From the NCBI GenBank assembly GCA_963965975.1, contig OZ014413.1, forward strand, positions 436,501-500,500: a DNA stretch of 64,000 nt. The letters are read 5' to 3'. Below the pieces are notes generated by a model, which saw only the letters and a program-made list of their open reading frames with translations, did no database searches and was not told the origin of the DNA. Position numbers and translations under genes: made by a program. Shown here piece after piece: positions 45,552 through 58,100 of the stretch (positions within the stretch are counted from its first letter, which is position 1; each line of letters opens with the position of its first letter). Source of the stretch: Xestospongia bergquistia (taxonomy: Eukaryota > Porifera > Demospongiae > Haplosclerida > Petrosiidae).

Positions 45552-48500
45552 ATGGCTGCCAACGCCGAAACTGAGGATATTAATGGCTACAGACGAGCTG
45601 TTATTGATGTTTTCGTCTCATACTATGACAGAATTCGCCTCGTACTGAAGGGAAGTATGGAGGATTTTGCTAGCAAAGCACTTTCAGCACATCTTATATC
45701 CTCACAAAATATGGAGTTTGCTAATATATTTGAACAGTTCAAAACTGGTTTTGAGTCGTGTAGGAGTATTTCAGACATACAACAACGATATAAATGTTTT
45801 ATTGATATTCTTCTTGACATTGGTGGACCAGTGGGAGATACTGGGAAAGAAATTAAAGAAGAATTAACAAATTTAACTGGTAAATAGTTATGATACGATA
45901 TGATAATATGTACATAATATTATAACTAATGTTAGTTCCTTGTCATTCTCTACAAGAAGAAGCATGAGCCACACACTACTCATGAGAATAGTTCTGATGA
46001 TCAGTGGCAACCTTATAACAACAGTATGTGTATTTATGTTTAAACATAAAATTATTAAATACACATACCATTATAAGGTTGCCAAAGAAACAAGAAACAA
46101 GGTAGGAATAAAATTTTATTCCAACCTTGTTTCTTTTCCTTTTTTACACTGTCATCTTTACTCTGATCTTTCATTTTTTTGAAATGTTATTTATTACTCA
46201 TTTTATTATACTATCACTCTATATAGTTCCTCCTTGTCCTCAGTCAAAGGTAAAAATAGAGCTAGAAAGTGAAGAGAAGGAAAAAGTAGTTCAAGATTCT
46301 TTAGTGAGATTACACCGAAATTTCAATAAGTTGATGAATGTTGTTGAATCAGGACTTGATCGTAAGCTGAAACATCAACAATTACAATTTGTTGAACTTA
46401 CTAGATGGATAAAACGTGAACTGAAATTGACTAAAGAGTTGAGAGATCTCAATGAATGTACTGATTTAGAAGACCTTTTCGATAAGCTTGATCCATATTT
46501 TGACTTTTTAGAATGTGATTTGATCGTGAACATGAGTGAAGAGTTTCTCAAAGATGAAAAATTGGGGGAAGACAATATGCTTCACAGTGAACTCAAGAAT
46601 CATATGAGTGAAGCTAACACCCTTCGTTGCTCATCTACAGTAAAAGATCTCATAGCTCAATTAACAAACATATGTGACCAACATCATCCAAACGTGCCCA
46701 AGATTCACATAAAATTGCATATACACAATGAATGGTATAAAACTACCATTGCAAAACTTCGTAAACTTATAGAGCATTTACTTCCTTACAACTCAGGGCA
46801 ATCCATCTTGAAACATATCGATTTTGAACAAGGCTCGATTATCATCAAGTACAATGTACTCAAATCACAAGCTAATTGTTTCATAGCTTTTGCTCAAAGC
46901 AAACCACAGTTCATGTGTCTCATTGGTATCTTTCATCTAGAAATTAATGATGTAACCATTTTGAAAGAAGAAGAGAATGTTGTCTTTACCTTTGATTCTG
47001 CCTTATTCGAATCAGCCAAAGTTGGTCATGTTGAAGCAACTCAGTTTTTACTTGAGTTAGGAGCTAACATTGATGTTGCTCTTAATGAAGCAAAAAAAGC
47101 TAATCACAGCAATGCAGTTGAATTCCTTTCTAAATGGAGAAATCTACCAACTCCAAATACCTATATTGGTAAGATTTTATACAGTACATTATCATTATAA
47201 TTTATACATATACATTGCTTTCTTTCTCTGAAACATAGATATTAGTCAATTACATGAGATGCTACAAATACTGAAAAGAAGTAATTTATCCCCACAAAGC
47301 TGGTTTCCTCTTGGACATCGTCTCAGTCTTCCAAAACCAACATTAAATTCTATTGAAGCAGAGCACAGTAAAAATGCATCTCGGTGTCTACAAGAGTGTT
47401 TATCTCAATGGTTGAGTAAAGCTGATGAGGTAGCTGAGAATGAAAGACCAACATGGGACTTTTTAGCTAGTGCTCTGAGAAGTATTGGAGAAGTTATTGC
47501 TGCAGAAACCATTGAAATCAGTAAGAAATATATAATTTATAATATAGTTTAACTTTTCTTTGTATTAAACAGAAACAGAACTTTCCCATCAAGCCTGTCA
47601 AATATTATTAAAACATTATGAAAAGCTTATACAGCTGGTTCTTCCTGTGGAGATGTTATATACAGAGGGAGTCATTTCTAATAAGATGTTTCATGGAATA
47701 AAGAATCAGGAGGGGTACTAGTCAATGATCAATTTAAAGCACTATGTTCTATAGTGTCTGAGGACACTGAACAATTAAAATTATTTGCTAGTATCTTACT
47801 TCAATCAAAAGAAACAATACAAATAGCTCAGTTCATGCTCAGTGAATATGGTAAGTAATAAGTGAACTTAATAGATCACAATATGCTGTCTTTGTAGAAT
47901 CATTTACTATACCACATCAAATATCAGCTGATGTATCTTTTTTAAATGACCAAAAGACAGAAAAAGACCCTCCAGGTTTGTATTACCTAATATAACTAAT
48001 TAATATTTTATTATGTTGAATATACACAGGAATTACTTTTGAACAAATGCGAATGGACTTTAATATTCTTTTTGACACTATTGCTTGTCTCATTGAAAAT
48101 AAAGTCCCTTCTTTTGAAGACCTCAAAACCTATCTTCAAATGTGTTATTATGAACTGAGGCTTCAATTGGAATATGCTGAATCCTTTGAAGAAATCATGC
48201 TTATCATGAAAGACAAAGATATCATTATCAATATCAACTGCCTACAAACTGTTGTAAATCACTTTAATATTGAAGAAGCCAAAGATCATATAGTAGCTTA
48301 TCAACTAACAATTGAAGAGTTTTCCAAAGAGATTAGACTTAATGTTTGTTATAATGAGTGTTTCAAATCAACTAACTCTTCTCTTCTCAAATGTGAGACA
48401 GTTGAGTTTGTTCTAGAGTGGAATGGAGATGAGCACTCACTTAATGACTTCAAAGTTTTGTTACAAGAGGCCTTTCAAGATATGGCTAATAGAGTTCAAG

Positions 48501-50710
48501 TTAGATATGTCAAAGAAGACAACTCTATCATTGTAACCTGCTATGCTCCACGACATATAATGGATATTCTACTGATGAAAGCTGAGAAGAATCTTGACCT
48601 ACTGAGGAGGAATGGAGTAATTAAATTAACTATTGGCTATCATATTATTTATGATGTAAGCACAAGAGATAAGTAGTACTAGATAATATATGTGTGTTGA
48701 TATATAGGAGGTGACAAAACTTGAGAAGGTACTCAAAGAAAAGTTGAACTCCAGTAAAGAAGAGAAAGAAAAAGACATAGATGATGTTAAAGGTAAGTTA
48801 TAATACTATAACTTATCAGCTACTATTGGTAAAAAACTAGAGCCTGTTAAACACAAGAGAGAAGGAGAGAAAAAGAAATTATCTACACAAAAAGAAGAGG
48901 AAGGTGTGACAAAGGAATAGATAAATAATATAATTATATATTTTATATCAAGATTAGTAATTCCATATGTGTAATGTTATATTTCCTCTCTTCTACATAC
49001 TATAGTATCTAGTAGTATGGACAGAGATGACCTGACTGGAGAGTCTTTGTCAGGTAAATACAATATAAATTGCAATGTAATTATATATTAACTGTGCATA
49101 GGAAAACTGAAACTATTAGATAGAATGAATAAGGCAAAGATATTAGAGATAGAGAAGTTAACAAGACATAAAGAAGGTAAGCTATAGTACTGTTAGTAGT
49201 ACATACCATATATGGTTATGTTCTATAGCTACTGATAAAGTATTAGTAGAGAAACAAGAAGAGATTGAGACACTTCAGAAAAAGATAACAAGTCTAAGTT
49301 TACAACTAATAGAGAAAAAAGGTGAGCTACAGTACTGTTAGTAGTGTTAGTATTACACTGTATACAAAACATGTATTTATTTGTAACTACAGAACATAAC
49401 TATATATATAGTATGTTCAGTAGCTCTAAAACATTCATGAAGAGATAAGTATAGACCTAAAGAAGATACTCTTTGTAGCACATATATCATCATCATCATG
49501 CACACATACATCATAGTGTGCCAACCATCATTGAAATATCCATTACTGTTAGTCCCATATTAGTTTTGTCTTCAGTTTCCCTTATATTTGTTTTCTAGTA
49601 TGTAAACAATAAAGAATAACATTTTACTCAATTTTGACATAAACCATGTTATTTTTTATTACATTAACAGATGCTAATATATCATTACTACATTACAATC
49701 GAAAAGTATTACAAAGTCCACCAGTTCAAACTGTTATGTCTAATTTTAACAGTTACAAGAATAGTGAAGAAGAGTGGTATAGTCCTAGTTTTCTCTCTCG
49801 TTCTAATGGCTATGAAATGTGCCTTCATATAGCAGCTAATGGTGAAGATGAGGGACAAGGAACACATCTGAGTCTCTACATCCATCTAATGGCAGGTAAA
49901 AATGATGACCTCTTGTCATGGCCATTTCGAGGAGAAGTAAAAGTTCAGCTCATTAATCGTAGAGATGATCGTGATCACTATGAACAGAATATAGTATTTG
50001 ATGATTCCTCTAATGTACAAGCTTGTAGTCAAGTTATTAATGGTATTCCAGTTAAAGCTGGTCTAGCAAATAGAGTGGGTGAAGGTAAAGCTCTCTTTAT
50101 TGGTCAAGACAAACTTCAGACCAATACATCTGACTTTCTAGAAGATGATAGCATTGTAATTTGTATTAAACAAGTAATCGTTCATTCATCACCATCTATA
50201 GTACCTTCAACATCAAGTGATCCCTTGCCTGTTCTTGACTTTATAATTGAGAACTTTTCAAAGCGTAAACAATCTAATGAAGAATGCATTAGTAAGCCAT
50301 TTCATTCTCATGAAAATGGTTACAAATTGTCTCTTTATGTTTATCCCAATGGCAGAGATAAATGGAAAAACAAATATGTCTCCATGTTTGTTCATCTTAT
50401 GAAAGGTGATAATGACAACAACTTATCATTTCCATTTCGTGGTGATATTCTTGTTCAAATTGTCAACTGGAGAGAGAACAAGAGTCATGCTGAACGACTT
50501 GTGGAATTTAATGAAAAGACTGACAGAGAATATGGGGCTCGTGTAACAGGACTGGTTGGGTTTTTGTCAGGGATACAGTATCGAGGATGTGGATTTCCAA
50601 ACTTTTTATCACATAAGTTTTTAAAGTTTGATGAATCACGTAATACTCAGTATGTTAGTGATGATGATACTCTACATGTTAGAATAATGAAAGTAACACT
50701 TACTACTTGA
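45552..50710 (+). pseudogene. gene C: gene-D-like death-fold / MATH gene with three lesions
   Basis: Exon order matches gene D. 45552-45879 is the N-terminal domain. 46227-47168 is the divergent module plus an ankyrin-like repeat (AKVGHVEATQFLLELGANID). 47239-47520 is Death, 47573-47850 CARD-like, 47898-47975 linker, 48030 to about 48672 the TCYAPRHIM module; small coil exons follow to 49319, then a MATH-MATH exon from 49671 or so to 50710. Three lesions against D: exon 2 (45936-46023) lost 8 bp and is 88 nt instead of 93; the CARD-like exon lost 1 nt near 47697 (278 against 279) and runs into a stop; about 13 bp are missing after 48671, removing the GTAAG donor so that the frame hits TAG. 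The first two could be avoided by skipping phase-1 exons; the third would cut off coil and MATH. The MATH exon itself stays open for 354 codons. Confidence 0.8.
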
Positions 50711-51100
50711 GTAAAAGACAATTTACATAATGATCAACATATAATGTCTAATACAATAACCAACTTTTTCCGTTTATATATTATATTGTTTAGTTATTTA
50801 GCTTGAATTTTCTTTTGTTTATTAGTGTTACAATTATAATTGTTTTATTAAGACAGACATGTTCCTTTAATCAAGTGCAATATAAGATATAACTCCACTT
50901 TATACACCATGTCATCAGATCACAAGACTGGGAGTCATTAGTGCCTATATCAAAATCATATTGATATTCATAGTTCATACAAAGCAGTCATTCTACTGCA
51001 TTACATTTTATTGTGTATATTGCATTGAAACACTAGTGTTGTTAACCTTCTATACATATACTAACTAGTAATATAACTAGTGATTATTATCTGTAATGTG

Positions 51101-51231
51101 TATGGTCTATTAAGACAAAACCATTGATATATAGTTAGCAGTTCTTGATGTTGTATTTCAACATGAGAATTACTACAGAGACAACAATGATAGGAGAGAG
51201 AGAGAGAGAGACAATTATATAACAAGTGATA
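51101..51231. repeat. ~150-bp dispersed repeat, copy 2 (interrupted)
   Basis: Same family as 44073-44225. It stops at AACAAGTGAT, where a MATH tail fragment follows directly. Confidence 0.85.
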
Positions 51232-51430
51232 ATAAAAGACTGACAGAGAGTATGGGGCTCGTGTAACAGGACTAGTTGGGTTTTTGTCAGGGGTACAGTA
51301 TCGAGGATGTGGATTTCCGAACTTTTTATCACATAAGTTTTTAAAGTTTGATAAATCACAAAATACACAGTATGTTAGTGATGATGATACTCTACATGTT
51401 AGAATAATGAAAATAACACTTACTATTTGA
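51231..51430 (+). pseudogene. duplicated 3' tail of the MATH exon
   Basis: This encodes the end of the second MATH domain (GARVTGLVGFLSG, FPNFLSHKFLKFD, then QYVSDDDTLHVRIMKITL and a stop). It nearly matches 50520-50710, and its 3' UTR also follows, to about 51560. No upstream part exists. It is fused to copy 2 of the dispersed repeat. Confidence 0.9.
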
Positions 51431-51910
51431 GTAAAAGAGAATTTCACATAACAGTCAGCATAAAATAATGTCTATTACAATAACTAACTTTTTCCTATTA
51501 TATATTATATTGTTTTGTTATAGTTTTTCTTATGCTTATTAGTATTATAACAATTTTATTGAGACAGACATGTGACAGCCCATACTGCCCTGATTGAAGC
51601 TACTTGTGATACAATAGCAATTGATGACCATTCTAGATGAATGACCTGTAGCCAGTCTCTGCCCATGAGGCAGGGGGTTCCATCAATCAAGTATGACTTG
51701 AGCTATAACTCTACTTCCTATATCACATCATCAGATCACAAGACTAAGATCAATCAGTGCCTTTATCAAGATTATATTGATATTCATAGTTCATACAAAG
51801 CAGTCATTCTACTGTAATACATTTTATTGTGAATATTGCTTTAAAACACTATAGTCTTCTATACATATAATAACTAGTAATATAACTAGTGATTATTATC
51901 TGTAATGTGT

Positions 51911-52060
51911 ATGGTCTATTAAGACAAAACCATTGATATATAGTTAACAGTTCTTGATGTTGTATTTCAACATGAGGATTACTACAGAGACAACAAGAGA
52001 GAGAGAGACAATTATATAACAACTGATCATGTGACATACTTTGAGTACTAGATTAGTAGA
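51911..52060. repeat. ~150-bp dispersed repeat, copy 3
   Basis: Same family as 44073-44225, with a shorter GA run. Confidence 0.85.
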
Positions 52061-52259
52061 GCGCCAACAAGGTACATAATATTATAGCAGTAAATGATAA
52101 TAACATTATCCTCACATAATAGCACACAACTAATGTTCAATGAGATTATCAATAGTCATTGATCTCAGGTAATTATTTTATGTGATATTTATGATTTATT
52201 GTGTGTACTATATTATATATAATGTTCATTGTGTGGTTTACACATTATCTCTTTGGATT

Positions 52260-52670
52260 TAAGAAAGGAAATAAAATAAGGAGTAAAAATGAAGTTTAGG
52301 GTGATCATGTTTCCGCCATTTCTCCTTCCCAAAGGACAGAATTACTATAAAGAGATTACCAGGCCTTGCAATAAAATTACAGAGTTGCTAAAAGTAATAT
52401 GCAATACATTACTTTGAAATGTATATTTAAAAACATATTCAAGAGCACTCATTCATTCATAATAGTTGAGATCTACTGAGTATCTTGTTTAGCTTTCTTC
52501 TCTTCCAATCGTTTCTGTTGTATCAGATATTGATGATGTTTAAATGTCTGCCTGTAAGGATTAAGACCAATCATGACTTGTGAATATCATATTGTTGTTG
52601 TATCGCTGAAATACTCCTACATGACTCAAAACCAGTTTTAAACAGTTCAAATATACCATACAACTTATGT
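52260..52670 (-). pseudogene. chimeric relic: N-terminal-domain scrap joined to RPL4 last-exon scrap, copy 1
   Basis: On the minus strand, about 52665-52585 matches the first exon of genes C/D (ATATTTGAACTGTTTAAAAC, then TTTTGAGTCATGTAGGAG). It is followed directly by 52580-52485, which encodes MIGLNPYRQTFKHHQYLIQQ like the end of ribosomal protein L4. The 3' flank (CAGAATTACTATAAAGAG) is shared with the larger RPL4 fragment at 54116. The same chimera recurs at 62390-62850. Confidence 0.8.
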
Positions 52671-52801
52671 TCTCTATGACAGACTGACTAGTTTTTTCCC
52701 AGTAAATAGATTTAAGATTTATAAAAATTAAAGAAAAGATGTTGTGTTGCCCAAATTCCCAGTAAATTTATAAAAAAATATAAAAAATCAAAAAAAAAAC
52801 C

Positions 52802-53280
52802 CTTGTGTGTTGCCCAAACGATTCCTACTCGCTCACCCACTCAGGCTTCCACTTAGGCTCCAGGATTCCCTGCTATTGCTAGCTGGGACCGCCACCTGGC
52901 TTGGTAACCCTCGTCTTCGCGAGGTAATCCTGGCTGGAGCATCGCCCTAACTTAAAACCAGCCGTACGGGATTCCAGCTCTTAGGGAATGTCGCATTCAG
53001 GAACCGGGAACTACAAATACACCAGCCTCTTCTCGTTTAAAGGGAGACTACCAGCCCTATCCTAGTCGGCCTTTCGGATACTCCGTAGAGTATGCTGGTA
53101 CCATCTCAGAGGTCTGATGCATTGCAGAACGCTGGCCCACAACACACTGGCACTTATGACTGTTTCAGTTTCTTTATATATGTACGTCAGATTTTGTCTT
53201 CATGTTCTTGTGGGGCGCGTTGGTGTAGCGCTATGAATCTCATTAACGATACTTGTGACTATGGTCATAAACGTTAATAA
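52802..53280. repeat. GC-rich structured block, copy 1
   Basis: A ~470-bp island of high GC in AT-rich surroundings, preceded by an A-run (CAAAAAAAAACCCTTG). It is almost identical to 62963-63440. It contains clean hairpins, for example CCTCG-TCTTCG-CGAGG and ATACTC-CGTA-GAGTAT. No convincing protein frame, tRNA box pair or known rRNA/snRNA was recognised. It could be a SINE-like element or a noncoding RNA gene; the identity is unknown. Confidence 0.7.
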
Positions 53281-53569
53281 ACTAAAGAGGTTGTTTAAAT
53301 AAATAACCATTTCAATAAATTACAACACTACTACTAATTATAATTATTAATTTTATTATTATTTAATTTTATAGACACCACAAAAAAGAAACAATCTCAT
53401 TAATTGTAAGTTAAATTCTTTTAAAACTTTGAAATCCAACAAAATCATTATCTGAGAAATTTCTAAGTTTATCAATGAGATTACTTAATGTACTATAAAC
53501 ATAACTATAATTGTATAAACCCTGAGGTATAATTGTTTATATATTGAATTATATATAACATGTTTTATG

Positions 53570-53705
53570 TTATAATAAGACAAAACAATTAATACTGTTA
53601 TTGATGTTGCATTTCAACATGAGGAATACTACAGAGACAACAATGATAGGAGAGAGAGAGAGACAATTATATAACAAGTGATCATGTGACATACTTGATT
53701 ACTTC
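53570..53705. repeat. ~150-bp dispersed repeat, copy 4
   Basis: Same family as 44073-44225; the 5' part is slightly diverged (AAGACAAAACAATTAATACT). Confidence 0.8.
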
Positions 53706-54115
53706 ATTAATATTAACATTAGAGCACTAACAAGGTACATAAGCAGTAAATGACAATAACATTATCCTCAGGTACACAACTAATGTTCAATGACATCATC
53801 AATATTGTCAATGATCACAGGTAATTATTAATGTGATATTTATGATTTCTTGTGTGTACTATATACAATGTTCATTGTTTGGTTTATCCTTTGACTTGAG
53901 AGAAGAAATAAAATGAAAATAAGCAGTAAAAATGAAGTTTAGGGTAATCATGTCTCTGCCATTTCTCCTTCCCAAAGGACAGAATTACTATGAAGAGAAT
54001 ACCAGGCCTTGCAATAAAACTAGATTTGCTAAAAGTACTATGCAATACATTACTCTGAAATGTATATTTAAAAACATATTCAAGAGCATTCATTCATAAC
54101 AGTTGAGGTCTACTA

Positions 54116-54665
54116 TTAAAATTGAGTGTCCTGTTTAGCTTTCTTCTCTTTCAATCGTTTCTGTTGTATCAGATATTGATGACGTTTAAATGTCTGCCAG
54201 TAAGGATTAAGACGAATCATGACTTGTGAATTCTTTAGAGGGTTCTTCTTAATAGGAGCACGTCGAGATCGTCTGGGACTACAGAGAAGAGAGTGAGTAA
54301 GCAAGTACAGTTATAAGAAATATTTACCCTTTACGTCTGAGCTGTTTCTGGACTTCTTCAGAGTTAATAATACGAGCTAAATCACTGTTTGTCATTGTGT
54401 GACGAGGTAACCTGTATAGGAGGAACAAAAAAGACAAATTATTATTAATTATTAATATATAAAACAAAAAATTATGAACTAAACAATGGGTCCAGCATAA
54501 CAATACTTACTTGTAATTTTTCTTGCATTTTGATAGCTTGTTAAATGTTCCATAAATTCGATCTAATTTCTCAAAGGCACTCTTTGTCCAAATACAAAAT
54601 CGTCCCATGTGACCTCCAGGAGCAAGTCGTAACAAATTCACTTTATTCACATTTAGCAGCTCCAC
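54116..54665 (-). pseudogene. RPL4: 3' fragment of ribosomal protein L4
   Basis: Three minus-strand exons: about 54665-54512 ([20 protein letters not shown], then [13 protein letters not shown]), about 54414-54328 (HTMTNSDLARIINSEEVQKQ) and about 54280-54116 (KKNPLKNSQVMIRLNPY). They match the C-terminal half of eukaryotic RPL4 in order. The N-terminal two-thirds is absent upstream and the frame stops soon after IQQKRLKEKKAK, without the usual long lysine-rich tail. It is therefore a truncated relic, with introns retained, that was captured in the duplicated region; it is not a processed pseudogene. Confidence 0.85.
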
Positions 54666-54865
54666 TCCAAGAAGATTATTAGAAACATTAAATTACTGTC
54701 ATTATTGATACATCATATGTGATATAGGTTAAAACACAGAAGTATACCTATGAAAAGCCTATGTCGCTAGTGTTGCTAGGTACTGTTTTTGGTCAATAAT
54801 GATGTTGTATGGAGTGACTCTCCTCTGTTGTATCCATGTATAGACTGTTGTAGTCCATGTATCAT

Positions 54866-55000
54866 CTTGTTGAACTCCACATAACTACTGAGCTATATAG
54901 ATCACTTTATATATATATATATATATACTGTGTAGTAGGAGAATGACTGACCTTAGAACAACGTAGGAAACTGACTTCACTCTCAATGTGTCTTTACTGC
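54866..55000 (+). promoter_or_regulatory. conserved upstream region of gene D
   Basis: Matches the block upstream of gene C, with an expanded TA run (TTTATATATATATATATATA). The ATG follows about 150-280 bp downstream. Confidence 0.5.
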
Positions 55001-55146
55001 AAACGAGCTCTATCCTAATTATTTTGGCTTACTGAGCATGCGCAAATTGATAGCTTTCAGGACCTCGCCCCTTATACACCCTTTCATTTCAGTTGACACA
55101 TTCCTGGCCTCACATTCTACGTCATAGAGACTCCAAACGCTCCTAA

Positions 55147-58100
55147 ATGGCTTTCAACACTGAAACTGAGGCTATCACAAGCTACAGACGAACTGTTAAT
55201 GATGTTTTCGTCTCACAGTATCATAGAATCCGCTCTGTACTGAAGGGAAGCATGGAGGATTTTGCTAGCAGAGCACATTCAAAGCGGCTTACATCCTCAC
55301 CAAATATGAAATTTGCTAGTATATTTAAACAGTTCAGAACTGGTTTTGAGTGGTGCAGGAGTATTTCAGAGATACAACAACGATATGAACGTTTTATTGA
55401 TATTCTTCTAGACATTGGTGGACCAGTGGGAGATGCTGGGAAAGAAATTGAAGAAAAGCTATCAAGTTTAACTGGTAAATGTTTGTGATACAATAATGTA
55501 CGTAATATTATAACTAATGTTAGTTCCTTGTCATTCTCTACAAGAAGGAGCGTCTTCCTTTGAACCACACCCTAATCAAGAGAATACTTCTGATGATCAA
55601 TGGCAACCTTATGACAGTATGTAACTTATTATGATTTATATAATATATGTGTGTTTTGTAGCATTACTAAATGATAATAAATGTTCCTTTCCTATAATAA
55701 GTGACCAGTACACATTAGCTGGCTTACCAAATGTTAAAGCTTATGATATCAATGAATATATAATATTATAAGAGTACAGTTGACCAGAACAGAGTGTTCC
55801 CATTTCTATATATTATACAACTATGACATGACATGACATTCACAAATATGCATGTGTGTGAGATAAATATGGTATTATTGACATGTATAACTGTAATATA
55901 TGATATTTGTGAACTGTTGTACGCATGGCAGAATGTAATAGTATATGCTAATGTATCATAGCAAGAGAATAATGTATTAATAATAAACATCACTGACTGT
56001 ATATATTCTATATTTTAAATGAGTAAGCTTAGAAGTTAAAATATTATCTGTTAATAACTAGTTATGAAGAAAATAACTTTATGAATATTTGACATTAACC
56101 AAACAGATCATGTTGACAAAATAGAGTCTTTTGTAAAATGTGAATTATTGATCTTTGTTATTTTGATTTTGTCTTAACTTTTGAATAATAAAAGTTAACT
56201 GAAAGATTTTATTAACATGAGAATATTGATAAGTCATACAATATGGTATAGTTTAAACACAGAAGTATACTAATATATATGACTTGTCATGTAGTGTACT
56301 ATATTTAGTAAACATTTCTCTAAAGTAATCTGTTACTAGTGTTAATAAAATCATTCATATGACTCAGTTTGGGGTAATACTGAGAACTTAGTATTCATGA
56401 GATGTTACATTCCTGTGTATGGAGATAAAGTATATTTATATGCTTTGTTTTGTACAGCAATGTTGTTTTAATAGCTATACTTATATTCATTAAAATAAAC
56501 AAACATCAATGACACTATCCAATTGTTAAAGTCAATATGATTTTTGCCATTTTTGGGTTGTTATTATTGACAAGTTATTGAAATTATTGTAGTGAGAAAT
56601 TGCTGTATAATACTGATTCCCACAAAAACAATACATAATTGACATGATATTTGGTTATATATGAGGTCAGGAGCATGTTAAAAATGGGAGAACAAGAACT
56701 TGAGATCTCTACTATAGGTGAAGCTTGCCATTGACTATGTTAATGTGTTCATATACTCTAGACTACAGATTGTGAAATACAAGTCACAAACAATAGAATA
56801 CATAATAATTTATGAACACATTGTTAACATAGTCAATGCCAGCAAGATTTAACTCTATTAAGTGATTGTAGATATGTAATAAACAGAATGTAGTCAATCC
56901 CTTCTCTATATAATGTATCAATATACCAGTACATTAGCTATATACCTTGTAATGAGTTAGAAAATGGACCAATGATTGTGATCACACATGTATGAGGGCA
57001 GAGTCACTGTGTATGCATATAATTATAGATTGTATAGACAAGGTTATGTAATTTATACAATCTATAATACAACTCTTCAAGCCCCACCTGACATAAACAG
57101 CTTTTTGCAATGACTGTTGGAGGAGATGTAGCATGTTTTGATGGTATTTTAAATAAAAGACCAACTTTGGCTGAATTATGGGAAAATGTCAGAGTTGATG
57201 CTAATAAGTGGTACAAGTTTGGTGCACCTCTTGACCTAGGCACTAATAAGTTAGATAATATCAAGCAACAATACAATGAGAGTGATATTTAATTTTTAAA
57301 GATATTCCAATTGTGGTTTTTGCATGGACTTGTGTTTATCCCTAACTTGTTTCTTTTCTTTTTGTCATTGTCATGCTTACATCTTTCATTTTTTTAAAAA
57401 TGTTTTATTACTTGTTTTATTATATTATCATTCCATATAGCTCACTCAAAGGAGAAAATAGAACAAGAAAGTGAAAAAAAGAAAAGAGTAGTTCAAACCC
57501 CTTTAAACTACGAATGTGATGACGACAAACTTCAACAATCACAATTAGTCGAGCTAACTGGATGTATAAAACGTGATCTGAAATTGGCTATTGAGTCAAT
57601 CATTCACAACAAATGCATTGATTTAAACAAGCTTTTCGATGAGCATAAAGTTTCGGTTATGAACACAAGTGAGAGGTTTCTCAAAAATGAACAAGTTGAT
57701 CTCGAAACTCAATTGACAAATGTACATGACCAACATCATCTAAACATTCACATTAAGTTACGTATGCAGAAAAATTGTACTCCAAATCTTGTACAACGTA
57801 AACTTATAGAACATTTAGCTTTTTTTAGAGCTTTGTACAACAATATTGATCCAGGCTCAGATAGTGTCAAAATTGAATTGGAAGCTAATTATCTCATAGC
57901 TTTTGTTCAAGGCAAGCCACAGTTTCTGCACCTTGTCGGTATTTTTCATCTAGTAATTAATGATGTAACCATTTTGAAAGAAAAAGAGAACATTAACTTT
58001 AGCTTTGATTCTGCCTTACTTGAAGCAGCTAAAGTTGGTCATATTGAAGCAACTCAAGTTTTACTTGAGTTTGGAGCTAACATTGATGTTGCTCTTAATG

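Noticed and set aside
51061..52037. Minus-strand frames with HVEIQHQELLTIYQWF, repeated near 61907-62167
   Set aside because: They coincide with copies of the 150-bp dispersed repeat. The shared text reflects repeat identity; there is no extended frame or splice structure.
53092..53277. Open frame inside the GC-rich block
   Set aside because: Frame is not kept in the twin copy and has no recognisable domain; low stop density is expected in GC-rich DNA.
52802..53280. 5S rRNA, tRNA or spliceosomal snRNA in the GC-rich block
   Set aside because: A box-A-like TGGTGTAGCGC is present, but there is no box B, no cloverleaf, and no match I can recognise to 5S, U1 or U2.
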